Assembly: GCA_964604015.1 (NCBI GenBank)
Contig: CAZRXF010000006.1
Span: 1 to 64,000, forward strand
Direction of reading: 5' to 3'
DNA: 64,000 nt
DNA from: CANNBR01 sp964604015
Lineage (GTDB): Bacteria > Babelota > Babeliae > Babelales > CAIQNR01
Part shown: positions 33,881-42,376 of the stretch, in pieces
Layout of the letters: each line of letters begins with the position of its first letter
Position numbering within the stretch: the stretch's first letter is position 1
The notes under the pieces: generated by a model
Told to the model about the DNA's origin: nothing
What the model saw: only the letters and a program-made list of their open reading frames with translations
The model's database searches: none
Made by a program: the position numbers and the translations under genes

Positions 33881-35238
33881 TGGAAAAAGTTGCAGGATCT
33901 TTCCGTGACCCAAGTGGCTATCTCTTTTGGTCCGAAGGTACTCTTAACCGCTCGATAGCCCCTTCGTACTTTCCTCACTATGACGCACTCATGTCATCAG
34001 GACTGTATCAAAGCCTCATCGATAAAAAATTACTGATTTCTCATACTGAAAAAACGGAGCATTGGTCGAAACAACAACGAGTCATTGCGCCACAGCTTGT
34101 GCCATTCATCTCGTATCCGTATGAGTGGTCCTTCAGTCAACTGAAAGACGCTGCTCTTCTAACCCTTACCATCACCAAAGAAGCACTTTCACATGGCATG
34201 ATCCTCAAAGACGCCTCTGCTTACAATGTCCAGTTTATAGGGTCACACCCGATCTTTATTGATACGCTTTCTTTTGAAAAGTATGAAGCAGGAAAGCCAT
34301 GGATTGCATACAAACAGTTTTGTGAACAGTTCTTGGCTCCTCTGGCACTCATGGCATACACAGACATCAGACTTAACTCTTTATTAAAAGTTAACACACA
34401 AGGGGTTGCGCTCGATCTGGCAGCAAAACTTTTACCGTTCAAAACGTATTTTAAACTCCCACTCCTCCTGCATATTCACCTCCATGCTAATGCACAAAAA
34501 AAGTATGAATCTCAGTCAACCAAGAAAACTACTGCTACCGTTTCTCAGACACAGCTTTTAGGACTTCTTGATAACCTGGAAAGTGGCATAAAAAACTGTA
34601 CCTACCATGCAACTGGTACCGAATGGGCGGACTATTACAACGACGACAGCTACACCACCACAGGATTTGCAGATAAAAAACGCCTGGTTGGAGAATTCTT
34701 TGCCCTGGCCCAACCAAAAACAACGTGGGACTTGGGAGCAAACAATGGAGAATTTAGCCGCTTAGCAACACAGCACAGCGATCTCGTTCTTTCCATGGAT
34801 ATCGACCCAGCCTGTGTTGAAAAAAATTATTGTGCCGCCAAGAAAGAACAAAATCAGAAACTTTTGCCTTTGCTTATCGATCTGATGAACCCAAGCTGTG
34901 CGCTTGGATGGGCAAACAAAGAACGTCAGAACTTGCAAGAACGTCCTCACCCTGATTGCATCCTTGCACTTGCGCTGATACATCACCTTGCCATTTCAAA
35001 CAACGTGCCCCTGGAAGCAGCTGCCGCGTATTGTGCTTCATTAACAACCTGGCTCATCATTGAGTTCGTACCTAAAGAGGATAAAAAGGTAAAAACATTG
35101 TTACAAAGCAGAGCCGATATTTTTGACACCTACGACCAAGACAATTTTGAACACAGTTTTTCCCAATATTTTACCGTTCTTTCAAAAGAACAAATTAAAG
35201 AATCGAAGCGAGCAGTATATTTGATGAAAAAATTATGA
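33880..35238 (+). CDS. SAM-dependent methyltransferase, NoeA-like
   Basis: A 452-residue two-part protein. The N-terminal region has RDPSGYLFW and GMILKDASAYNVQF with PIFIDTLSFE. The C-terminal region is a class I methyltransferase with TWDLGANNGEFSR and LSMDIDPACVE. This architecture resembles the nodulation protein NoeA-type methyltransferases (from memory). It is translationally coupled to the small membrane protein before it and overlaps the sulfatase-like gene after it by four bases, so the three genes form a tight unit. Probably modifies a surface glycan. Confidence 0.82.
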   Translation: MEKVAGSFRDPSGYLFWSEGTLNRSIAPSYFPHYDALMSSGLYQSLIDKKLLISHTEKTEHWSKQQRVIAPQLVPFISYPYEWSFSQLKDAALLTLTITKEALSHGMILKDASAYNVQFIGSHPIFIDTLSFEKYEAGKPWIAYKQFCEQFLAPLALMAYTDIRLNSLLKVNTQGVALDLAAKLLPFKTYFKLPLLLHIHLHANAQKKYESQSTKKTTATVSQTQLLGLLDNLESGIKNCTYHATGTEWADYYNDDSYTTTGFADKKRLVGEFFALAQPKTTWDLGANNGEFSRLATQHSDLVLSMDIDPACVEKNYCAAKKEQNQKLLPLLIDLMNPSCALGWANKERQNLQERPHPDCILALALIHHLAISNNVPLEAAAAYCASLTTWLIIEFVPKEDKKVKTLLQSRADIFDTYDQDNFEHSFSQYFTVLSKEQIKESKRAVYLMKKL

Positions 35239-36815
35239 ACACACAGCGATATCATTGGCTTATTCCCCTCTTTTCTGCCTGGTTATTTGCTTCCTATCCT
35301 GTCATTTTTATGTGGTCAAAAAACTGGGAAGACGTTTTTGTTAGAGAAGTAGCACTCGATCTTTCTCTCATTTTTACAGCAACTACGGTTCTTTATGTTG
35401 CCTACCGCACGTATTTCAAAAATTCAGTCAAGGCAAGCATTGCAGCAAGTCTCAGTAACTTCATGTTCTTTTCGTTTGGGTACATTTTTAACCATGCATC
35501 GCCTACTTTTATTTTGCTCAAAGAAACAACCAAGATATGGAACTACAATGTTCTCATTCCTTTATGGATCGTTCTTTTCTTTGCATGTTTATACCGCCTC
35601 AAAAGCACTTCAGAAAAATTATGCAGCTTCTTGTACAATCTACAGAACATTCTCAGCCTTGGATTGCTCTTGTCCACATCATTTCCTCTCTTTGCCCGGT
35701 TGTTCCAGAACGATAGGGCTTCTGATGCCACGCCAAAACTGCAGGCATCGGCAAGAAAACGTCCCAATATCTACTACATCATTCTTGATGAATACGCCCG
35801 GCATGACGTTTTAGAGAATTTGTACGATTTTGACAACACCCCCTTTCTCGAAAAGCTTGAGCAACAAGGATTTTTTATCGCACGAAAAAGTTGTTCTAAT
35901 TATTCAATGACATCACTCTCATTACCATCGTCTCTTTCTATGAACTTCTTGGATGTTCCCGAAGAAGACAAACAAAAGCCCTATTACTCACCATGGCGCT
36001 ACTCACCTTCCTTAACCATCTCACGCAGTCCCCTCATACAACTTCTCAAAGAGTACGGATATCAATTTGTGCATATATCGAGTGGATTCGGGTTTACACT
36101 CCAACTAAAAATTGCCGACCTTGAACTGGGAGACTACTATTTTTCATCCTTCACCTCATTTCTTCTTGATAGAAGCCTTTGGGGACCCTTTGCTCGACGA
36201 TTCCCTCGTATAAGCTTAGAAAAAACCCCTGCAAAAACTATTTTAGACCAACTCCATTACCTGGAAGAATCGGCAACCCTTCCCTCCCCTCATTTTGTTT
36301 TTTGTCACATCCTCTGTCCTCATGATCCTTTTGTCTTTGATGAAAATGGAAATGAGGTACCGGAGTACGAAAAGGTCCTTGATCATTCAGTCGACTACAG
36401 TGAGCCTTACAAAAAACAACTCACTGCTCTTAACCAAAAGCTCCTCCCTACCCTCACTACAATGCTTACCCATGATCCTGACTCTATCATCATCATTCAA
36501 AGTGATCATGGAGTTGCATGGTACAAAGGGGATTTTAAATATTTTTATGAAAAAGATGGGCGCTTTCAAAGCCGACTTTTACCAGAACGCATGGGTATTT
36601 TAAATGCCTATCATTTTCCCGAAAACGACAAGCCCTCTATCCCAGAGGACGTAACTCCCGTCAACAGTTTCCGCATCATTCTGAACCATTATTTAGGAAC
36701 AAAGCTCCCTCTCTTACCCAATACATGCTGCTGGTCAATGGTTCCAAGACCTTTTGAATTCATTGAATACCCATCAGAAGAAATTAATAAAATCGAAATT
36801 AAAAAAGATGAATAA
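35235..36815 (+). CDS. Membrane-anchored sulfatase/alkaline-phosphatase-superfamily protein
   Basis: A 526-residue protein with about four to five N-terminal membrane helices (residues 10-160) and an extracytoplasmic sulfatase-fold domain. Landmarks: YYIILDEYARHD (metal-binding start), CHILCPHDPFVF, and IIIQSDHGVA near the C-terminus. The layout matches LtaS/EptA-like enzymes that transfer or remove phospho- or sulfo-substituents on envelope polymers. The nucleophile is probably in the SCSNYSMTSLSLPSS stretch. It overlaps the previous gene by four bases. Confidence 0.87.
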   Translation: MNTQRYHWLIPLFSAWLFASYPVIFMWSKNWEDVFVREVALDLSLIFTATTVLYVAYRTYFKNSVKASIAASLSNFMFFSFGYIFNHASPTFILLKETTKIWNYNVLIPLWIVLFFACLYRLKSTSEKLCSFLYNLQNILSLGLLLSTSFPLFARLFQNDRASDATPKLQASARKRPNIYYIILDEYARHDVLENLYDFDNTPFLEKLEQQGFFIARKSCSNYSMTSLSLPSSLSMNFLDVPEEDKQKPYYSPWRYSPSLTISRSPLIQLLKEYGYQFVHISSGFGFTLQLKIADLELGDYYFSSFTSFLLDRSLWGPFARRFPRISLEKTPAKTILDQLHYLEESATLPSPHFVFCHILCPHDPFVFDENGNEVPEYEKVLDHSVDYSEPYKKQLTALNQKLLPTLTTMLTHDPDSIIIIQSDHGVAWYKGDFKYFYEKDGRFQSRLLPERMGILNAYHFPENDKPSIPEDVTPVNSFRIILNHYLGTKLPLLPNTCCWSMVPRPFEFIEYPSEEINKIEIKKDE

Positions 36816-37572
36816 CTTCCCAAACAGCAATTCAACGTATAATTCGTTTTTCGCTCAACATTACGATTTTTTTTACACTACCAAAAAGCCCTATCAGCAA
36901 GAGGCTCAGAATCTTATTTCTCTTTTTAAACAACAGAGACTCACGGTAGAAAAACCAATCCTCGATATCGGTTGCGGGACAGGTGAACATGCACTCCATA
37001 TTGCACGCCAAGGATATGTGGTGAAAGGAATCGACATTTCGCCTCACATGATACGGCAAGCGCAAGAAAAACAAGGAACACTACAAAACGTCCACTTCCA
37101 ATGCCAATCAGTTGAGAAAGAACAAGGCACCTATAGTTATGCTTACGCTCTTTTTAATGTTATCAACTGTCTGAGTGATGAAACAGCACTCAAGGCATTT
37201 TTCGAAGCAGTGGCAAATGCACTTCAACACAACGGTATCTTTGTATTCGATTGTTGGCACACCAAAGCCATCTTAGCAACCCCGCCAAGGTACTTGGAAG
37301 ACGACATATCGTTTCCCACCGAAATTGTAAGACGAAAAGTTACTCCCTCTTTTTCTCCTGAAACACTTGAATGCGTACTTACCTATCAGTACGCATTCAA
37401 AAAAGGCACTGAAGAGGTTATTCACCACATTAGACTTTTTAAAGAGGAAACAATCCTCACTCTTCTTGCTGATTGCGGATTCAAGCTTGTGGCGTCCATG
37501 GGACCTCTCAGCGAATGCCGATCTCTCCTTGAGGCTGACCGGTACAGCACCTACGTTGTACAAAAATGCTAG
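36808..37572 (+). CDS. Class I SAM-dependent methyltransferase
   Basis: A 254-residue methyltransferase with motif I PILDIGCGTGEHA, the acidic loop GIDISPHMI, and FALFNV-type motif AYALFNVINCL. ATG 36808 overlaps the sulfatase stop by eight bases; a TTG further upstream would add 18 residues buried in the sulfatase gene. No strong ribosome site is seen, so translation is probably coupled. Likely methylates a nucleotide sugar or glycan made by this locus (inference). Confidence 0.84.
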   Translation: MNNFPNSNSTYNSFFAQHYDFFYTTKKPYQQEAQNLISLFKQQRLTVEKPILDIGCGTGEHALHIARQGYVVKGIDISPHMIRQAQEKQGTLQNVHFQCQSVEKEQGTYSYAYALFNVINCLSDETALKAFFEAVANALQHNGIFVFDCWHTKAILATPPRYLEDDISFPTEIVRRKVTPSFSPETLECVLTYQYAFKKGTEEVIHHIRLFKEETILTLLADCGFKLVASMGPLSECRSLLEADRYSTYVVQKC

Positions 37573-37585
37573 ATTTGGTGGTTTC

Positions 37586-38116
37586 ATGATTTTTCAAGAA
37601 CTTTCAATACCTGGGGCCTTTCTTCTCACGCTCGAAAAGCACACCGATGAGCGCGGATTTTTCGCACGAACATTTTGTAAAAAAATGTTTCAAGAGCATG
37701 GCCTGTGCACAGACTTTGTGCAAGACAGTATGTCATATAGTAAAAAACGGGGAACATTGCGCGGACTTCACTATCAAGATCCCTACCCAGAAATAAAACT
37801 CATTCAATGCATTCAGGGTGAGTTATTTGATGTCATGGTAGATCTGCGCAAAGACTCACCATCATTTGGAACATGGATCTCAGTCATCTTAGATGCACAA
37901 AACCCACAAGCGCTCTATATCCCCACAGGCATTGCTCATGGATTTCAGTCGTTGAAAGACGACACTATCCTTCTTTATAAAATTTCAGAATATTACCATC
38001 CTGAAACAGCACGAACCCTTCATTGGAATGACCCAACACTTGCCATCACGTGGCCTCTCAAAGAAAACCTCATTATTTCACAAAAAGATCAATCAGCACC
38101 CTTTTTCTCAATGTAA
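37586..38116 (+). CDS. RmlC-type nucleotide-sugar 3,5-epimerase
   Basis: A 176-residue cupin epimerase of the dTDP-4-dehydrorhamnose 3,5-epimerase family. Motifs: HTDERGFFARTF, VQDSMSYSKKRGTLRGLHYQ with the catalytic His, and YIPTGIAHGFQSL. I see no rmlA, rmlB or rmlD in the window, while rfbF and rfbG are present. It therefore probably acts on CDP-4-keto-6-deoxyglucose, as RmlC-like enzymes do in ascarylose synthesis. The start is the first plausible ATG after the methyltransferase stop. Confidence 0.88.
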   Translation: MIFQELSIPGAFLLTLEKHTDERGFFARTFCKKMFQEHGLCTDFVQDSMSYSKKRGTLRGLHYQDPYPEIKLIQCIQGELFDVMVDLRKDSPSFGTWISVILDAQNPQALYIPTGIAHGFQSLKDDTILLYKISEYYHPETARTLHWNDPTLAITWPLKENLIISQKDQSAPFFSM

Positions 38117-38128
38117 GAAAGGATTTTT

Positions 38129-39304
38129 ATGCAGTACAAAGAAACGGTATTTGGATCGTTCATTGAACAGGTCGACCTTGACGCAGTCTCAAAAGCACTT
38201 GAACTTGGATGGCTTGGACAAGGCAGCTATACCAAAGAGTTTGAAGACAAAGCACAGGCCTATTGTCAGGCATCTGATCGCTATTTTGTCGGAGTCAGCA
38301 CTGGTTATGCAGCCATCCACCTTGCACTTGTTCTTGCCGGAGTTAAAAAAGGCGATGAAGTCATCACTCCTTCGCTTAACAACATTGCTGATTTTCAAGC
38401 AATTGAACATACAGGGGCCGATATCGTGTTTTGCGATAGCAGAGATGACAATTTCTGCATCGATTTAGACAAAGCAGAACAACTGATTACCCCAAGAACA
38501 AAAGCTATCATCATCATCGATTATGGATGCTGGCAACCAGATTATGAAAAAGCTGAATACCTTGCCAAAACATATAATCTTCGGATTATTCACGACGCCT
38601 GCCACTCATTTGGCTGGAAATACAAGGGAAAAATGATCGGAAGTTTTTCTGATTTTGCAGCATTCAGTTTTGACCCTGTTAAAACCATTACCTGCATTGA
38701 TGGGGGAATCCTTGCTGTTAAAACAGAAGAAGAACAACGCCACGCTCAAGAACTAAGAATTATGGGAATGACACAACCATCAGCCGTAAATTATCAAAAC
38801 AGACGCGCCTGGGGATACGACGTTACTAAAGAAGGATTCAGGTACCATCTTGCAAACGTTCACGCCGCGCTTGGTATTGCACAGTTAGAAAAAATAGACC
38901 GTATCACTGCCATCCAGCGCTCTCTTTTTGAGTTATACACTCAGGAACTTTCCGGCATTGAAGAAATGCGCATCCCACATTGCAATCTTGATGACATTAT
39001 TCCGCTTTTATATGTTCCTCGCCTTCCTAAAGATCGCCGCGATGAATTTAGAAAAGTGATGCAAGAACAAGGGTTTGAGACAGGAACGCATTGGAAGCCA
39101 GGACATCTTTTTACGTACTTCTCTGATCGCAAGAAAGGTGATTTAACCGTTATAAACAACATTTACGAAGAGTTCGTTTCACTTCCTTTCCACTGTCGCG
39201 TAAAACCGGAAAGCATCAAGGAAATAGGCACACTCTGTAAAAAGTTCTTCGCACAACAAGTTTTTACCGGGGTGCAGGTAACAGGAAGTCAGCCTCAATT
39301 ATAA
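38129..39304 (+). CDS. DegT/DnrJ/EryC1-family sugar aminotransferase
   Basis: A 391-residue PLP enzyme of the DegT family. The PLP lysine is Lys185 in FSFDPVKTITCIDGG, which marks a true aminotransferase rather than a dehydratase such as RfbH, where this residue is His. Other landmarks: GVSTGYAAIHLAL, DACHSFGWKYKG and HLANVHAALGIAQ. It likely aminates a keto-sugar nucleotide produced by rfbG and the preceding epimerase. AAAGGA precedes the start. It is the last gene of the plus-strand block. Confidence 0.92.
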   Translation: MQYKETVFGSFIEQVDLDAVSKALELGWLGQGSYTKEFEDKAQAYCQASDRYFVGVSTGYAAIHLALVLAGVKKGDEVITPSLNNIADFQAIEHTGADIVFCDSRDDNFCIDLDKAEQLITPRTKAIIIIDYGCWQPDYEKAEYLAKTYNLRIIHDACHSFGWKYKGKMIGSFSDFAAFSFDPVKTITCIDGGILAVKTEEEQRHAQELRIMGMTQPSAVNYQNRRAWGYDVTKEGFRYHLANVHAALGIAQLEKIDRITAIQRSLFELYTQELSGIEEMRIPHCNLDDIIPLLYVPRLPKDRRDEFRKVMQEQGFETGTHWKPGHLFTYFSDRKKGDLTVINNIYEEFVSLPFHCRVKPESIKEIGTLCKKFFAQQVFTGVQVTGSQPQL

Positions 39305-39317
39305 TTCACGCAGAATG

Positions 39318-40184
39318 TTACAATGTTCCTTGGGAAATTTTGTTAAGCGGTGAGCTTTTTACGGCAGCTCTGAATATCTGCTCATCACCCCACACTTTCC
39401 AGGGAGCATTGTTTTTTTGCCACAGCGCCTCAAGGTGCTCCTGATCACGAACAGTGTCCATACAGTACCAAAACCCATCATGCTGATACGCCATAAGTTG
39501 CTTTTCTGCAGAAAGCATAGGAAGGACATCGGTTTCAAAAACTGCTTGTGATCCTGATGGACAGTAGTCAAATATGGCTCGATCACAGACAAAAAACCCA
39601 CCATTAATTCTTTCAAGAGCAAGTGGTTTTTTTTCTAAAAATGAAGTCACCAGACCATTTTCTTCTATGCGCAAGTTCCCAAATCGAGAGGGAGGACACA
39701 CGCTCGTAAGGGTCGCTATTTTTTTATGAGAAAGATGGAAGTTCATCGTATCTTCAATATTTACATTAGAAAGACCATCACCGTACGTCAGGAGAAAGGT
39801 ATCAGTATCAATGTAAGGAGCTATCTGCAACACTCGTGAACCGGTTTGATCAAGAAGTCCAGTATTTACCAACGTAACTTCCCACTCTTCCTCATTCTGT
39901 TGGTGCTCAATAATGCCACCCGTTCTTGTATTAATCGTGCAATCAACTCCCTGTAACCGATACTGCAAAAAGTATTCTTTTATCATTTCACCTTTGTATC
40001 CAAGGCAAATAATAAATCGATAGAATCCATACTGAGCATACACTTTCATAATGTGCCAGAGCACCGGCTTTCCACCGACAGGAACCATAGGTTTTGGACG
40101 AAACTGCGTTTCTTCTCGTAACCGAGTCCCCAAACCACCTGCCAAAATGACTACTGGATTTTCATATTTCTTTTTCATCAACAT
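39318..40184 (-). CDS. rfbF: Glucose-1-phosphate cytidylyltransferase
   Basis: A 288-residue nucleotidyltransferase forming CDP-glucose from CTP and glucose-1-phosphate. Signature: VILAGGLGTRLREETQFRPK followed by PMVPVGGKPVLWHIM, then GYKGEMIKEYF and TYGDGLSNVNI, all characteristic of RfbF. GGAGG lies eight bases before ATG 40184, which overlaps the preceding transferase gene by seven bases. It supplies the substrate for rfbG, encoded 7 kb away on the same strand beyond the plus-strand block. Confidence 0.95.
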   Translation of the reverse strand: MLMKKKYENPVVILAGGLGTRLREETQFRPKPMVPVGGKPVLWHIMKVYAQYGFYRFIICLGYKGEMIKEYFLQYRLQGVDCTINTRTGGIIEHQQNEEEWEVTLVNTGLLDQTGSRVLQIAPYIDTDTFLLTYGDGLSNVNIEDTMNFHLSHKKIATLTSVCPPSRFGNLRIEENGLVTSFLEKKPLALERINGGFFVCDRAIFDYCPSGSQAVFETDVLPMLSAEKQLMAYQHDGFWYCMDTVRDQEHLEALWQKNNAPWKVWGDEQIFRAAVKSSPLNKISQGTL

Positions 40185-41281
40185 CTTATAAGCCTCCAGG
40201 TATCTTCAAATCCACCTCTTGTTGCCTCAACGTGCGATCCTTTAATTGCCTTAGTAATTTCCTTGAATTCCAAAGAATAAGGCGATGTTTCATCAAAAAG
40301 GTAGTGCTGTCCGGCGTCTATCTTTCTGTTTCTCACAGTACTCATGAACTCAACAATGGCTTTTTTTACAAACTGAGGAGCCAATGCTTTTATTCGCATT
40401 TTCTGTCTTGCAAGGAAAGGAAGTTCACGAGGTTCCAAACAAAAGGATTCAAAGACCCCGTCAATAAATGCATTGGAAGCTCTTACAGCCTCCCTCATCG
40501 CGTCTGCCTCTGATAAACCAACAGATTCCCTAAAACTTTCTGCCAACCCTTGCTCCAACATTCTTTTGTGCTTTTCAAAATCTTTTCCCAAAAGCCAGGT
40601 CACGTTGTAAGTGACGGAAGTGGCCAAGTCACTCATCTCTTTGAAATAAAAAGGCTCTGCAGAAAAATGTCCCTTGCCCCTGATGAGAGCCTGCATCCCA
40701 AACATATTATCGAAAAAGACCAGGCACGGAGCATAGCGATAAGAGCTCATCACACACTCACGAAACTTGTCTGTCCTCAGAACCATATAAAAGAGTCCAA
40801 TGTTACTTGTCAGAAAGGAATTTAAGCGCTCTAGCGGATTATTTTGTTCAAATGATCGAGGGTTTTCATAATATCCAGAACAAAACCAATCGACCATGCC
40901 ACCCTGAAAACTAAAGCCATACTGATATCCATAGAAAAAACTGTAATCAGGATGATTTTTTAAAAAGGTTGCAGCCTCAGTAATTGCATGGGGAGAAAAA
41001 AAATCGTCATCCCCTGCAATAAGCGTATAGGGAGTGGTCAGGGCATCAAGGCATCCTGCTACCTTCTGGGCAAACGAGGTACTTGGATCAAATTCAAGGT
41101 GCACAGGAGAATAAGATGTATCTGATATAGCTTGTACAAAGCTTCTTGTGTACTTCTTGTCCTCTTCCTTGTTTGAATCAACAACAACTACTTTTGCCTG
41201 AGGGATCATTTTTTTATAAAAAGAAAGTGCTCGCTTTAGATGTTCAGGATTTCGGTACGTTAACAATACGATGGTAACCAT
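40178..41281 (-). CDS. GT2-like glycosyltransferase, paralogue A
   Basis: A 367-residue protein beginning MVTIVLLTYRNPEHLKRAL, a GT-A fold start, with a metal-binding run GDDDFFSPHAI near residue 95. AGGAGGAG sits at ideal spacing before ATG 41281. It is clearly paralogous to the next gene upstream: both share SFYKK/SYYKQ, the D-D-F-F centre, HPDYxFxYG, SFE..(N/S)PLERL and (S)EPFYFKEMSD/LPFHWRELSD. The NCBI family name TIGR00180-type glycosyltransferase may apply (from memory). Donor and acceptor unknown. Confidence 0.82.
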   Translation of the reverse strand: MVTIVLLTYRNPEHLKRALSFYKKMIPQAKVVVVDSNKEEDKKYTRSFVQAISDTSYSPVHLEFDPSTSFAQKVAGCLDALTTPYTLIAGDDDFFSPHAITEAATFLKNHPDYSFFYGYQYGFSFQGGMVDWFCSGYYENPRSFEQNNPLERLNSFLTSNIGLFYMVLRTDKFRECVMSSYRYAPCLVFFDNMFGMQALIRGKGHFSAEPFYFKEMSDLATSVTYNVTWLLGKDFEKHKRMLEQGLAESFRESVGLSEADAMREAVRASNAFIDGVFESFCLEPRELPFLARQKMRIKALAPQFVKKAIVEFMSTVRNRKIDAGQHYLFDETSPYSLEFKEITKAIKGSHVEATRGGFEDTWRLIRC

Positions 41282-41288
41282 GCTCCTC

Positions 41289-42368
41289 CTAAATGCGTTT
41301 TGTGTACCTAAAATCATCTGTTCGAAGCGCCATGATACCCGATGAAGCAATCTCATGTTTCATGATTTCAAATTCCTTTGCGTACACTGACTTTTTATCT
41401 AAAAGAGCAGAGCGATTTGCTGAAATGAAGAAATTTTTTATTCCAAATTTTACCTGTGCCAAAGCATCTTGCACTCGTTGAGGCAGTTTTCCCTTGATCA
41501 CTTTTTTCAATGAATGCTCCTGTTCAAAAGTCAAAGCAGTTCGGTGCTCTATAAACTCATCGATACATTGCGAACTTACAGTCTCAGCCTGTTCAGAAGA
41601 ACAGAGATTTTTTTCAATAAAAACTTCTTTCAAACACGCCTTCATGCGAACAAAGTCCTGCTTAAATTTTTCACCAATGAGCCACTCTTGCAAGTAGATC
41701 ATTCCATACGAATCATCGCTCAACTCCCTCCAATGAAACGGCAGAGGGAGGAATTTCGCCTTTCCTTCAAGAAGAAGAAGCATCGTTGCGAAATTATCAG
41801 AGGTAGCATACTCCCTTGCAACCTTGGCACTACGAGAAAGAACATTTTGAAAAATAGAAGTACGAAAGACACTGTAAAAAGAAGCACTGTAGCGCGGGAA
41901 AAAGTCTCTAAGCCGTTCAAGCGGTGAATCTTTTTCAAATGAGATCATGCCATCAAAGTAACCGATATAATAGGAAGAAATATCCCTGCCATCATAGGTA
42001 AATCCGTACATTCTTCCATAGGCAAAAGCGTAATCAGGATGAGATTTAAGAAAGTGCATAGCCTCAAGCATTCCTCGTTGCGAAAAGAAATCATCAACCC
42101 CAGCAAGCAGCAGATATGATGTGACAACTTCCCGGCTTACTGCAGCAATCTTCTCGATATAAGAGAGATCTTTATCGTATTCAAAAAGTACTGGTGCAAA
42201 AAGACGTTCCTCAGCTGCTACAAGAACATCCCTCACTTGTTGCCGAAATTCATCTTTGCTTGAATCGGCAATTAAAATGCGCCCCTTAAATTCGATCTGT
42301 TTATAGTATGAAAGTGCACGTTTAAGGTGATCTGGATTATTGTGAGAGAGCAAAAGAATCGTAATCAT
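41289..42368 (-). CDS. GT2-like glycosyltransferase, paralogue B
   Basis: A 359-residue protein starting MITILLLSHNNPDHLKRAL and carrying AGVDDFFSQRG in place of the DDD run of paralogue A. AAGGGGA precedes ATG 42368. It lies eight bases downstream of wzt and seven bases upstream of paralogue A, so all are co-transcribed. The loss of one Asp at the presumed metal site may change activity. Donor and acceptor unknown. Confidence 0.82.
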   Translation of the reverse strand: MITILLLSHNNPDHLKRALSYYKQIEFKGRILIADSSKDEFRQQVRDVLVAAEERLFAPVLFEYDKDLSYIEKIAAVSREVVTSYLLLAGVDDFFSQRGMLEAMHFLKSHPDYAFAYGRMYGFTYDGRDISSYYIGYFDGMISFEKDSPLERLRDFFPRYSASFYSVFRTSIFQNVLSRSAKVAREYATSDNFATMLLLLEGKAKFLPLPFHWRELSDDSYGMIYLQEWLIGEKFKQDFVRMKACLKEVFIEKNLCSSEQAETVSSQCIDEFIEHRTALTFEQEHSLKKVIKGKLPQRVQDALAQVKFGIKNFFISANRSALLDKKSVYAKEFEIMKHEIASSGIMALRTDDFRYTKRI

Positions 42369-42376
42369 TGTTCCCC

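Noticed and set aside
38129..39304. RfbH-type 3-dehydratase
   Set aside because: The PLP-binding Lys185 is present, whereas RfbH/ColD-type dehydratases have His at this position.
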